NCBI GenBank assembly: GCA_964645405.1
Contig: CAZYCA010000029.1
Coordinates: forward strand, 1-64,000
Direction of reading: 5' to 3'
DNA length: 64,000 nucleotides
Source: JAMWDF01 sp964645405
GTDB lineage: Bacteria; Ratteibacteria; UBA8468; B48-G9; DSTR01
Shown here: in pieces, positions 35,915 through 44,623 of the stretch
Layout of the letters: each line of letters starts with the position of its first letter
How positions within the stretch are numbered: position 1 is the stretch's first letter
Translations under genes and position numbers: made by a program
The notes under the pieces: model-generated
Told to the model about the DNA's origin: nothing
The model's input: the letters and a program-made list of their open reading frames with translations, nothing else
The model's database searches: none

Positions 35915-37330
35915 ATGATGAAAGTCGCTAAAGGTAAATCTGGATGGGAAGCTGTAAGACTCGGTCTTGTGCCCATCGGGAAGTTTGTCTTCAGTCATGC
36001 GGAAGCATTACGGCAAAAAATAATCATAGAATCCTACCTCAAAAAATGGGGAATAAATTTTGTCTCCATTGATAACATTCTTCCTGATGGGCTGGTGCGG
36101 GACCAGAAACATGTGAAACCGGTGGTGGAATTCCTTTCCAGAAAAAACCTGGATGCTGTCTTCCTGCCCCATTGTAATTTCGGAACAGAACACGCTGCCG
36201 GTCAGATAGCACAACAACTGGGATTACCGGTTCTTCTCTGGGGTCCCCGGGACCAGGCTCCTTTACCAGATGGGACCAGGGAAAGGGACACTCTCTGTGG
36301 ACTTTTCGCCACCAGTAAAGTTCTCCACCGGCTTGGCGTTAAGTTTACTTACATCGAAAACTGCCATATAGAAGAACCTTCTTTTAAACAGGGACTTTTC
36401 CGGTTTTTATCAGCTGCCTGGGTGAACAAGAGATTTCGTTCTTTAAGGATTGGTTTTCTCGGGACAAGGATTGATTTTTTCTGGACAACAATCATCAATG
36501 AAGGGGAACTGCTGGAAAAGTTTGGTATTGAGATTCTCCCGCTGGATATGGTGTGTTTTCTGGACACAGTTTTAAAGCAGGCCAGGACAAAAAGAAGTTT
36601 GTACCTGAAGGAGATTAAGTTACTGAAGCAACGTTTTGACCTCAGTTGCTTTACTGAGCAGGAACCTTTACTGAATCTTCTCTCCCTGCGGGACCATTTG
36701 CTTGGTCTCAGTGAAAAGGAAAATTTGAGTTGCTTTGCTATTCAGTCGTTTTTGAGTCTGGCAGAAAAACTGGGGGCAGGTATGGAACTGGCAGCTGCTC
36801 TGGTAAGCGATGAAGGCATTCCTGTAGCCTGTGAAAGTGATATCCACGGCGCCATCAGTGCTGTGATTCTGCAGGCTGCCTCTCTGGAAAAAGAACCAAT
36901 TTTTCTGGCTGACTTAACGATAAGACATCCCCGGGATAATCAAGGTGTACTTCTGTGGCATACCTTTACTCCTCTTTCTATGATTGACCCGAAAGTAAAA
37001 CCAAAAATTTCTGCTTTCTGGATTCTGAAAAATCTGCCCCATGGTTCCTGTTACTGGCGTATAAAACCAGGACGGTTAACGGTTTTAAGGTTTGACGGAG
37101 ACCGCGGAAACTATAGCCTCATCTGTGGACAGGGAAAAACCATAGATGGTCCTTATACCTGTGATGCTTATGGCTGGATGAAAGTGAAAAACTGGGCTTG
37201 CTGGGAGAAAAGCTTTATTGAAGGTCCTTACATCCACCATGTGGCTGTTAACTACGGCTGGCACAGGGATGTGGTGGCTGAGGCGATAAAGTATCTTCCC
37301 GGGAATATCTCTTTTCAACAACTGGATTAG
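35915..37330 (+). CDS. L-fucose/L-arabinose isomerase-like protein
   Basis: A 471-residue protein with the domain plan of the fucose isomerase-like superfamily: an N-terminal alpha/beta domain (RLGLVPIGKFVFSHAEALRQ, LDAVFLPHCNFGTEHAAGQI), a middle domain (LRIGFLGTRIDFF) and a C-terminal part with CESDIHGA and RHPRDNQGVLLWHT, where the metal-binding Glu, Asp and His of isomerases are expected. True fucose isomerases are about 590 residues, so this is a shorter relative. Its likely role is aldose-ketose isomerisation of a deoxy- or pentose sugar. It starts at one of two adjacent ATG codons without ribosome binding site and ends 4 bases into the convergent PHP gene. Confidence 0.75.
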   Translation: MMKVAKGKSGWEAVRLGLVPIGKFVFSHAEALRQKIIIESYLKKWGINFVSIDNILPDGLVRDQKHVKPVVEFLSRKNLDAVFLPHCNFGTEHAAGQIAQQLGLPVLLWGPRDQAPLPDGTRERDTLCGLFATSKVLHRLGVKFTYIENCHIEEPSFKQGLFRFLSAAWVNKRFRSLRIGFLGTRIDFFWTTIINEGELLEKFGIEILPLDMVCFLDTVLKQARTKRSLYLKEIKLLKQRFDLSCFTEQEPLLNLLSLRDHLLGLSEKENLSCFAIQSFLSLAEKLGAGMELAAALVSDEGIPVACESDIHGAISAVILQAASLEKEPIFLADLTIRHPRDNQGVLLWHTFTPLSMIDPKVKPKISAFWILKNLPHGSCYWRIKPGRLTVLRFDGDRGNYSLICGQGKTIDGPYTCDAYGWMKVKNWACWEKSFIEGPYIHHVAVNYGWHRDVVAEAIKYLPGNISFQQLD

Positions 37331-38220
37331 ATTTCCGAAAAAAAGAAGGGATTGCTCCAGGCATAATGTCCCTGGCTATCTATGGCTTCAATACGCAGAT
37401 AACGTTCTGTTCCTGCCATTTTATATTCCGCATACTCTATCTCTTTGCCACAGCCTGAAACGCGGCACCCTTGCGCATTCGGACCAATGAACCTGATTTC
37501 TTTTACTGGACTGGTCTTCACCCTGATGGTTTTTTCTTTTAGGCTGACTTCCTTGATGCTTACCCCGGTAGAGGAATAGAAACTTCCCTCTTTAATCGCC
37601 TTCAGAATCTCTTCTCCGTTTAGTCCGGAAGCCTTAACCATAATGTAACTTCCGGTAAGGTCATCCTCCTGGGTGGGAGACGGCCGGTGGTGGGCATCAT
37701 CTACCGCCACACCAAACAGGCGTCTACCACTCTGCAAAAGTTCATCCCAGTGCACACTGGAATAACCCTTGCCTTTCGTAATCTGACAGACATGATTGTA
37801 AATCTCCAGATGCTGGAAGTCTCTTAACTCCAGCAACTGGCTGGAAGTGATTCCCGACCAGTAGGGATGTGCCAGGATAGGCACGCAACCTCTCTGGTTA
37901 AGCGCATCAATAATATCCTGGGCAGAGGCAGAAGAAGGGAGAAGACTTCTACAGCCCAGACCAACAATATGGTAGTTGCTGACATGATACTCTACTGCTG
38001 GCAGAGTGACAAAGTCAGGCCAGTGCAGGGATACCCCGGTGAGATACCAGTGGTCGGCAATAGCAAGGAAATCATACCCTGCTGCGCGATAAACTGCACA
38101 AATTTCTTCAGGGGTCAGGGTTCCGTCAGAAAAAGTGGTATGCAGATGGATATTGCCCCGGTACCAGTTTCCCTTCTGGTGGAAAACATTTACCGTCACA
38201 TGACCTCCAGCTTCATTCAT
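37327..38220 (-). CDS. PHP-domain phosphoesterase
   Basis: A 297-residue PHP protein. Metal-binding motifs are HLHTTFSDGTLTPEE, AIADHW, VEYH, LAHPYW and DDAHH, in the usual order. A beta-rich C-terminal 80 residues (VKTSPVKEIRFIGPNAQG) is common in PHP proteins linked to sugar metabolism. Substrates could be sugar or nucleotide phosphates. AAGGAAG precedes the ATG, which overlaps the gspE/pilB-like gene by 8 bases. Confidence 0.83.
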   Translation of the reverse strand: MNEAGGHVTVNVFHQKGNWYRGNIHLHTTFSDGTLTPEEICAVYRAAGYDFLAIADHWYLTGVSLHWPDFVTLPAVEYHVSNYHIVGLGCRSLLPSSASAQDIIDALNQRGCVPILAHPYWSGITSSQLLELRDFQHLEIYNHVCQITKGKGYSSVHWDELLQSGRRLFGVAVDDAHHRPSPTQEDDLTGSYIMVKASGLNGEEILKAIKEGSFYSSTGVSIKEVSLKEKTIRVKTSPVKEIRFIGPNAQGCRVSGCGKEIEYAEYKMAGTERYLRIEAIDSQGHYAWSNPFFFSEI

Positions 38221-39898
38221 CTTCCTTTTTTGTCGTGTAGAGAACTTCGCTTATGGTGGTAATTCCGCTGATTACCTTTTGCACCCCATCTTCTCTTAAG
38301 GTTCTCATCCCGGAAGCCCTTGCTGCCTGCCTCAGGGCAGTCAGAGAAGGATTCCTCACTGTCAGCCGTCTGATTTCTTCGTTCATCACCATCAGCTCGT
38401 AAAGACCTGTACGACCAGCAAAACCTGTCCCTTTACAATGATGGCAGCCGTTGCCCCGGGCATAACGAACCTGCTTTTCCAGAAGGTCAAGGGATAATTC
38501 CTTCACTTCCTCTGGAGAAGCCTGGTAAAACTCCTTACAGTGGGGACAGATGGTTCTGACCAGCCTCTGGTTTAAAACCCCAATCAAGGAGGAACTCACC
38601 AGGTATGATTCTACACCCATATCCAGAAGCCTGATGACAGCCCCGCAAGCAGTATTGGTGTGCAGGGTAGAAAGAACTAACTGACCGGTCTGGGCAGCCC
38701 GGAAGGCAATGGAGGCAGTCTCTAAATCCCGAATCTCACCAATCATCACCACGTTGGGGTCCTGCCTCAGAATAGAACGCAGGGCTGCTGCAAAGGTTAG
38801 CCCGGCCTTGGGATTAATCTGGGTCTGGTCCACATTTTTCAGGTGGTACTCCACCGGGTCTTCCACTGTCATAATCTTGCGATGAATGCTGTCCAGTTCA
38901 TTTAATGAAGAGTAAAGGGTGGTAGTCTTACCACTACCTGTAGGTCCGGTAACCAGCAACATTCCGTAAGGTTCATCCAGAAGCATGCGCCAGCGGTGCA
39001 ATACTTCTGGTAGAAAACCCAACTGCTCCAGCCCGGAAAGAATGTTGGTTTTGTCCAGTACCCGGAGTGCCACCATTTCTCCAAAAATAGTGGGAAAAGT
39101 AGAAACCCTTAAATCAACATCCCGGCTGGGCAGTCTTATCTTGAAGTAGCCATCCTGGGGAACACGTTTTTCCGCAATATCCAGATTGGCGAGGACCTTT
39201 ATATGGGAGACAACAGCGGAGTAAAGTTCTAAGGGTGGGGAGGGAAATTCATAAAGAAGTCCATTGATACGGTAACGTGTCCGCAGGCTCTCCTCTTCCA
39301 CCTCCAGGTGAATATCTGTGGCTCTTAATTCTACAGCCTGAGCCACAATTTCCTCCACCACCCGGGCGGCTGAAGATTCACTTACTTCCCTCACATTAAC
39401 AGGTGAGACAAACTGGCTGGAAGTAGCCATTTTCTGTGCCGGGGAGATAATCTCCAGGTTGCCCTGGGCAAATAATCTTTCAATTGCTTCCCGGACTTCG
39501 TTTTCCTTAGCTAATCTTGGCTCAATTTTCAAACCGGATATTTTCTCCAGTTCCTGGGTGACAAGCTGGTCCGCAGGGTCTACCATAGCACAGACCAGCT
39601 TACCACCTCCTTTATGCACAGGCACAACCTGGTATCTCTTACAGGTAAACTCCGGTAAACTATTCAGAACCTCCCTTGGTATTTCCATATCCTTGATGTT
39701 GAGACTGGGAATTTTCAATTCTCTCAGGACAAAGGAATGCCAGCGCTCGGCTGACAGCAGTCCAAACCTGATAAGCAGGTAACCAAAGGGGGAACCTGTT
39801 TTTTCTCTTTCCTTCAACACCACCTGGATTTGTTCCTCTTTCAGGCTTTCCTTCTCCTTGAGAAGATTACAGACTTTCAATACCTGCTGGTTTTCCAT
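38213..39898 (-). CDS. Type II secretion/type IV pilus assembly ATPase (GspE/PilB)
   Basis: A 561-residue hexameric ATPase that powers pseudopilus or pilus assembly at the inner membrane. The N-terminal MshEN-like domain (FGYLLIRFGLLSAERW) is followed by Walker A GPTGSGKTTTLYSSL, the Asp box VEDPVEYHL, Walker B VVMIGEIRD, the His box STLHTN and the zinc motif with CPHC and CHHCKGTGF. Length fits both GspE and PilB, so I give no symbol. The pseudopilin at 43287 may be a client. It lies 9 bases after the phosphosugar mutase gene. Confidence 0.93.
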   Translation of the reverse strand: MENQQVLKVCNLLKEKESLKEEQIQVVLKEREKTGSPFGYLLIRFGLLSAERWHSFVLRELKIPSLNIKDMEIPREVLNSLPEFTCKRYQVVPVHKGGGKLVCAMVDPADQLVTQELEKISGLKIEPRLAKENEVREAIERLFAQGNLEIISPAQKMATSSQFVSPVNVREVSESSAARVVEEIVAQAVELRATDIHLEVEEESLRTRYRINGLLYEFPSPPLELYSAVVSHIKVLANLDIAEKRVPQDGYFKIRLPSRDVDLRVSTFPTIFGEMVALRVLDKTNILSGLEQLGFLPEVLHRWRMLLDEPYGMLLVTGPTGSGKTTTLYSSLNELDSIHRKIMTVEDPVEYHLKNVDQTQINPKAGLTFAAALRSILRQDPNVVMIGEIRDLETASIAFRAAQTGQLVLSTLHTNTACGAVIRLLDMGVESYLVSSSLIGVLNQRLVRTICPHCKEFYQASPEEVKELSLDLLEKQVRYARGNGCHHCKGTGFAGRTGLYELMVMNEEIRRLTVRNPSLTALRQAARASGMRTLREDGVQKVISGITTISEVLYTTKKEDE

Positions 39899-39907
39899 CA
39901 GTCTTCC

Positions 39908-42109
39908 CTATTTCAGGCCAATCATCTGCCGGAAAATTCTCACTGTTTCTTTACACTTACTGTAGATTTCCTTTTTCTTAAACAGCAGGTTCTCTTCATT
40001 CACATCTTCAGCCTTCAGCTGAATATGAATCCTCAGGCACTGGGAAGTACCGGAAGGCCTGATGGTTAAATAATTCAGCCCCCCTTCTCCAAAGAAATAA
40101 CGAATCCCTTCATCTGGAAAACCTTTCCAGTGGTGTAGCTGGTCATACTTTCCTGTCCGGTATATTTCTACCCGGGTAATTTTTTTCTCCCCCAGAGAAA
40201 CACTTTCCCCGGATTCCACTTTCCTGGCAATCTCATCAGCCTTTCTCAGAACCTGAATCTTCCGGGAAAGCCCGGTGAAACCTTCATACTGACCCCAGTA
40301 AGGTTCAGGTTCATAATAGTTGGCAAACAATCCAATCTGCGGGTCAAGATAAATCTTTCTGTCAATCAGCTCCAGAAGGCTGCTACCCTGTTGCCTGGCA
40401 TAGGCTGCTACCTCTGCCAGAAGTACTGCGGCTAAAGTACCATCTTTATCCCGGACATGTCCGTTTTCGCCCAGCCTTTCTCCAGCTCGGGGTGGTCCAC
40501 CAAAGATACTGAAGCCATTGGATTGTTCAAATGCTCCAATGTTAATTCTTCTTCCTTCCATGGCGATACTCTGATAAATCAGGTGGGGATACTTTTCAGG
40601 CAAAACTTCTTCTCCGCCCCAGACGCGCTCAATACATTCGGAAATCATGGCAAACCCTACCCAGGTTTTGATTACACCTGCCCCGTATTTCAGAGCAATC
40701 GCCGCTAAGGCATCACTGGTACAGTGGTTCATAACAATGAAATCTCCGCTGAAATCTCCTCCGGACAGTCTTTTCTTTTCCAGACGGTACCAGAGAAGAA
40801 TGCTCCAGGCTAAATCAGCATCCAGAAGTAACCAGTCACCTTCCAATACAGGTTTTTGGAGAGTTTTGGGCAGGAGAATGTGGGACGGCCGGGCCAGAAT
40901 TTCTTTATACACTTTTTTCTGGCTGGCTGGCACCTTGATAATTATTCCTGTCCGGTCAGCATCCGGGTCTGTCCCGATAAGAAGGTCCAGTCTTCTAAAA
41001 GACATCCTGCCGTATTCCCGGATAAACTCTTTCACCGCAATGGAAGCCGCAACCGGGTCTCCAGGGTCCGGCTGTTGTTCTAAAAGGAAACAGGGAAAAA
41101 GACCATCAACTTTGTTAAGACTGTGGATAACCTTCAGGTGGCTAAATCCTAAATCCTTCAAGATTTTGGGAACTGAGAAACGCCCTGCTCCATGGAAGGC
41201 AGAATACCCGAGGAAAATCTTTTTTGCGTACTTTCGAACCAGATCCTTATCCACGATGAAATTCTTGATATGAGCCAGGTGCGGTGTCTGGATATCAATG
41301 AACTTAACTTTTCTATCTTTCCGGGCTGAAGTTTTTCCTCCTATCAATGTCAGCCGGCCGGCTTTCTCCCCGGAAGGCTCAGCCAGTTTTATCTCTGCCA
41401 GGCTGACTTTTTTTATAAAGTTTTCGTAAATCTCGTTGCGGGCAACCACACTGAACTGTGCCCCGGTAGCAGAAACCAGTTTGTAGCCATTGTAACGTTT
41501 ATCATTATGGCTGGCAGAGATAAGAATACCCATATCCGCTTTCAGATAGGGGATGGCAAAGGTAAGTTCAGGGAAGGAACATACCCTGTCAAAAAGGTAA
41601 ACATCAAGACCTTCTCTCAGAAAAAGAGAAGTCACCAGTTCAGCAAAGAAACGTCCCTGAACCCGGTTGTCATAACCGATTACAATCTGGCGGAGTTTCT
41701 TGCTGGCCGCATACCTGGCAACACCGGCAGACTTATGCAAAAGAACAACCTCGTTAATGGTATTGGGACCGCGTAAGATGGCAGATTTGTTTCCTCTCCG
41801 GGCAAAATCTTCTAACTCCTTTTCTGTAAAAGCGACCAGCCCCCTGATGCCCCCTGTTCCGAAGGCAATCTCGTCCAGGTAAGAATAGATGATGTGGTCA
41901 ATTCTTCCTTCCTGGAAAGCCTGTCTTAAACCTTCAGCAAAGCCCGGCACAAGCCTGGTGATGATCTCCTCTTTCTGCCAGCTCTCCAGGTGGGAAAAGA
42001 CATTTTCTCTCGCCAGTTTATAAAACTCCCCAGAAATTAACCCTGCAGACTTTTTCTCTTTCAGGTAGCTTTCTATGGCTTTTATTTGCCCCTCAGTAAG
42101 CTGCAGCAT
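39908..42109 (-). CDS. Phosphoglucomutase/phosphomannomutase family protein
   Basis: A 733-residue alpha-D-phosphohexomutase. Seen: FGTGGIRGL, the phosphoserine loop LISASHNDKRYNGYK, the metal-binding GTDPDADRTG and the C-terminal phosphate-binding IRPSGTSQCLRIHI. It interconverts hexose 1- and 6-phosphates. It is longer than most homologues (450-580), with extra sequence around residues 230-330 and 440-600. I use the ATG at 42109, which has AGGAGGGG upstream; a longer frame would cross the sigma-factor gene. A TATAAT on the same strand (42131-42136) gives a short leader. It heads a pgm-gspE-PHP operon. Confidence 0.9.
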   Translation of the reverse strand: MLQLTEGQIKAIESYLKEKKSAGLISGEFYKLARENVFSHLESWQKEEIITRLVPGFAEGLRQAFQEGRIDHIIYSYLDEIAFGTGGIRGLVAFTEKELEDFARRGNKSAILRGPNTINEVVLLHKSAGVARYAASKKLRQIVIGYDNRVQGRFFAELVTSLFLREGLDVYLFDRVCSFPELTFAIPYLKADMGILISASHNDKRYNGYKLVSATGAQFSVVARNEIYENFIKKVSLAEIKLAEPSGEKAGRLTLIGGKTSARKDRKVKFIDIQTPHLAHIKNFIVDKDLVRKYAKKIFLGYSAFHGAGRFSVPKILKDLGFSHLKVIHSLNKVDGLFPCFLLEQQPDPGDPVAASIAVKEFIREYGRMSFRRLDLLIGTDPDADRTGIIIKVPASQKKVYKEILARPSHILLPKTLQKPVLEGDWLLLDADLAWSILLWYRLEKKRLSGGDFSGDFIVMNHCTSDALAAIALKYGAGVIKTWVGFAMISECIERVWGGEEVLPEKYPHLIYQSIAMEGRRINIGAFEQSNGFSIFGGPPRAGERLGENGHVRDKDGTLAAVLLAEVAAYARQQGSSLLELIDRKIYLDPQIGLFANYYEPEPYWGQYEGFTGLSRKIQVLRKADEIARKVESGESVSLGEKKITRVEIYRTGKYDQLHHWKGFPDEGIRYFFGEGGLNYLTIRPSGTSQCLRIHIQLKAEDVNEENLLFKKKEIYSKCKETVRIFRQMIGLK

Positions 42110-42130
42110 AACCCCCTCCTTTCCTCTTAA

Positions 42131-42136
42131 ATTATA
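42131..42136 (-). promoter_or_regulatory. -10 element of the phosphosugar mutase operon
   Basis: TATAAT on the minus strand, 22 bases before the ATG at 42109. The -35 region (TTCCAG at 17 bases) is weak. Confidence 0.5.
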
Positions 42137-42188
42137 ACGGAAAACAGGTGTCTCTGGAAACATCTGGCAGGAAATCCCTGGTAAAGGA

Positions 42189-42194
42189 TATAAT
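42189..42194 (+). promoter_or_regulatory. -10 element of the FliA-like sigma operon
   Basis: TATAAT, 19 bases before the TTG start at 42213. GGAGG lies between them. No good -35. The divergent -10 for the mutase gene is only 52 bases away. Confidence 0.5.
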
Positions 42195-42212
42195 ATTGCT
42201 GGAGGAAAGTAT

Positions 42213-43025
42213 TTGGAAAAAGAAAAAATCAGGGAAATTTCCAGACACTGGCAGGAATTTAAAAAGAAAGGAAACCTTGTCTCCCGCAACTTCCTTCTGG
42301 TTCATTATCTTCCCCTGGCTAAGTATGTAGCTTCCACTATCCCTGTTTTTAATTCGCGACTTTGCAGTTATGAAGACCTGGTCAGCTGGGGTGTTATCGG
42401 TCTTCTTGATGCTCTAAGCCGCTTTAATCCTGCCCGGGGTGTAAAATTTGAAACTTATGCTATTTCCCGTATTCGTGGGGAGATTATGGATAACCTGCGC
42501 CGGCTGAATTTTCCTTACCGCTGGCGTAAAAGAAAAATCTTTGAAAAAACATTTCTGCAGTTGTCTCAAAAACTCGGACGAATCCCTACTGATGAAGAGA
42601 TAACTAAAGCCCTGGGGGTGGAGGAAAAAAGATATCGTACCTGGTTAGCCTACCTTGTACCCATCAGTTTGATTTCCTTAGAAGAATTTATTGGCGGCGA
42701 AGAAAAGTTATTTGTCAGAGCAGGACAAATGGAGAATCCAGTAGAAATTTTAGAAAAGGATGAACGGCTGGAAAAACTAACCAGGGCGCTTTCGGCTCTC
42801 CCGGAACGAGAAAGACTTGTTCTCACCCTTTATTACTATGAGGGATTGACCATCAACGAGATTGGCGAAGTAATGGGTTTGAGCAAGGGGCGTATCAGTC
42901 AACTTCATGGCCATGCTGTTTCTTCTCTGCGGATGGTGCTGGGTGTAACATTAAACAAGAAAAGGTTTTCTTCCGATACTTTAACGGAGGGAAAAAAAAA
43001 TGAAACTCTCGGTAGAACAGTTTGA
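42213..43025 (+). CDS. FliA/WhiG-family RNA polymerase sigma factor
   Basis: A 270-residue group 3 sigma factor. Region 2 is RNFLLVHYLPLAKYVAS to RFNPARGVKFETYAISRIRG and EIMDNLRRLNFPYRWRK; region 3 includes LGRIPTDEEITKALGV; region 4 is LPERERLVLTLYYYEGLTINE with the helix-turn-helix GLSKGRISQLHGHA. These are the marks of the sigma-28 (FliA/WhiG/SigD) type. No flagellar or chemotaxis gene is in the window; the following genes encode a pseudopilin and a HAMP protein. The start is TTG at 42213 with GGAGG 8 bases upstream, the only start with a good site. It overlaps the next gene by 26 bases. Confidence 0.9.
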   Translation: MEKEKIREISRHWQEFKKKGNLVSRNFLLVHYLPLAKYVASTIPVFNSRLCSYEDLVSWGVIGLLDALSRFNPARGVKFETYAISRIRGEIMDNLRRLNFPYRWRKRKIFEKTFLQLSQKLGRIPTDEEITKALGVEEKRYRTWLAYLVPISLISLEEFIGGEEKLFVRAGQMENPVEILEKDERLEKLTRALSALPERERLVLTLYYYEGLTINEIGEVMGLSKGRISQLHGHAVSSLRMVLGVTLNKKRFSSDTLTEGKKNETLGRTV

Positions 43026-43290
43026 AAAAGCCTGGCAGTATCTGGGACACCAGAAAAGTTTGGGAGCAAAGCTCAACCTAACGAAGAAAGAAAAAGTTCT
43101 TCTTCAGGAATTGATAAAACAGATGCCAGAACGAACACTCCGGCACTTAAACTACCAAAAGATTCGCCAGAGTCTTGGCGAGATTTCCTCCAGAGAGGTG
43201 GCGAAAAAATTATTCCTGCGCCATCTCACAGATCAGCTGGTAGCCAGAGAATGGCAGAAAGAAAAAATACCAACCAGGGGAAAAAAATGA
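43000..43290 (+). CDS. Small helical protein, possible FlgM-like anti-sigma factor
   Basis: A 96-residue charged, helical protein with no Cys. The ATG at 43000 has GGAGGG upstream and overlaps the sigma-factor gene by 26 bases. Size, position after a sigma-28 gene and the C-terminal pattern (KKEKVLLQELIKQMPE, NYQKIRQSL, SREVAKKLF) recall FlgM, the anti-sigma-28 factor, whose C-terminal helices bind sigma region 4. The likeness is weak by eye, so this is only an inference. It could also be an unrelated small protein. Its stop overlaps the pseudopilin start by ATGA. Confidence 0.55.
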   Translation: MKLSVEQFEKAWQYLGHQKSLGAKLNLTKKEKVLLQELIKQMPERTLRHLNYQKIRQSLGEISSREVAKKLFLRHLTDQLVAREWQKEKIPTRGKK

Positions 43291-44075
43291 AAAGAAAACA
43301 AGGTTTTGTCCTCGGCGAATTACTGGTGATTGCAGCTATTCTGTTAATTCTGGCTGCCTTATCCGCCCGGGTTATCTCTTCCGTGATTTCTAAAGCCAAA
43401 ATTGTCAGTGCCAGGGCTTATCTTTCCCAGCTGGCTATGGCTGTGGAAAATGTCCGGAATGATACCGGAAGTTACCCTGCCTGTCTTGGTGATTTGACCC
43501 GGGATAGAAACAATCCACCTGCTGGCTTTTCCCGGTTATGGCAGGGACCTTATATTGATAGCCTGAAAAACGACCCCTGGAATACTCCTTACCAGTACAC
43601 CCTGGTAGAAGAAACTGTAACGGAAACAAAGACAAATGTCCTGTTTGGCCCGGTAAAAGTGGTTCGCTACAAAGGGACACCGGAGACAGAATACTTTTCT
43701 TTTAACGCTGAACAGGGGACGGCTACAGTTCATGTAGAAAATTATTCTCTTACTTCCTGCGATATCTGTGTGAAAACTGCTTCTGCCGGCTGGCAGGAAG
43801 TCGTCCGGGAATCAGAATTCAAGAATCACCCGGTACCACAACTGATTGACAATCCTATCCCTTTGCTTTCCGGTATCAACACTATCAAAGTCAGGGCTCG
43901 CAGTACCATAGGAGACTATTGCTATATCTCCATTATTCAGACCTCAGTAACAAGCCTGAAAACCGGCAAGGACTACTTTACTATAACCTGTTTTGGCCGG
44001 GATAAAAAAGCAGGAGGCAAAGGTTTTAACCAGGATATCACCTGGGTATCCAATAAGTACCCTAACATTCAGTAA
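43287..44075 (+). CDS. GspG-like pseudopilin with a domain inserted in the C-terminal hairpin
   Basis: A 262-residue type II secretion/type IV pseudopilin. The prepilin peptidase site is MKRKQG|FVLGELLVIAAILLILAAL, with Gly6 before the cut and Glu at mature position 5. The GspG hallmark DPWNTPYQY is at residues 96-104. In GspG the next strand follows at once, but here the matching C-terminal segment (FTITCFGRDKKAGG, then FNQDITW) comes only at 231-253. The intervening 120 residues look like a beta-sandwich (TATVHVENYSL, GINTIKVRAR). The ATG at 43287 overlaps the previous stop by ATGA and has GGGG upstream. The GspE/PilB-like ATPase is encoded nearby on the other strand. Confidence 0.82.
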   Translation: MKRKQGFVLGELLVIAAILLILAALSARVISSVISKAKIVSARAYLSQLAMAVENVRNDTGSYPACLGDLTRDRNNPPAGFSRLWQGPYIDSLKNDPWNTPYQYTLVEETVTETKTNVLFGPVKVVRYKGTPETEYFSFNAEQGTATVHVENYSLTSCDICVKTASAGWQEVVRESEFKNHPVPQLIDNPIPLLSGINTIKVRARSTIGDYCYISIIQTSVTSLKTGKDYFTITCFGRDKKAGGKGFNQDITWVSNKYPNIQ

Positions 44076-44095
44076 ATAAAAGTCAAGGGGGAAGA

Positions 44096-44623
44096 ATGGT
44101 TAAGATACGCCGGAGAAGGTATTTGATTAATAAACCCTTACAGTTTGCCTTCAGTGGCCTGGCCATCTGGCTTTTACTTATAGGTATAATTCTGACGGGA
44201 ACGTTCACCTACTCTTTAACTCTCAACACTGTGCTGGAGACCATGTCTACTTCGGAACCGAAACTGGCAGCCCAGGCCGCACAAATTCTTAGTGAGATAA
44301 ACCATACTCTGGGGAAAAGATTGGCTCTTCTCTTAGTAAGCCTGATTTTTCTTACTGGAGTGTTGGAAGTCTTATATCTACACAGAATAGCAGGTCCTAT
44401 CTACCGCATAGAACAGACACTCCGCAACTTCCAGGAAGGGAAACCGTTTACACCTATCCGTTTGCGGCAAAAAGATTTCTTCAAGGAGTTAGCCGAAGCA
44501 TTGAACAGTTTGATGGAATACCAGCAGGAGAAAGAAAAAAGGATAAAAGAATTCCTGCAGTTAACCTGTCACTATCAGGAACTGAAAGAAAAAGGAGACC
44601 AGATTAAAAAACTATTAAGTTAA
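44096..44623 (+). CDS. Two-TM protein with HAMP-like linker
   Basis: A 175-residue membrane protein. Helix 1 is at about 15-42, a short periplasmic loop follows and helix 2 is at about 74-94. A HAMP-like segment follows (RIAGPIYRIEQTLRNFQEGK to ALNSLMEYQQEK), then a coiled tail. No kinase, methyl-accepting or cyclase output domain is present. AAGGGGG precedes the ATG, 20 bases after the pseudopilin gene. It may sense or transmit a signal to a separate partner such as the FliA/FlgM-like pair upstream. The 3' end overlaps the convergent rsfS by 20 bases. Confidence 0.75.
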   Translation: MVKIRRRRYLINKPLQFAFSGLAIWLLLIGIILTGTFTYSLTLNTVLETMSTSEPKLAAQAAQILSEINHTLGKRLALLLVSLIFLTGVLEVLYLHRIAGPIYRIEQTLRNFQEGKPFTPIRLRQKDFFKELAEALNSLMEYQQEKEKRIKEFLQLTCHYQELKEKGDQIKKLLS

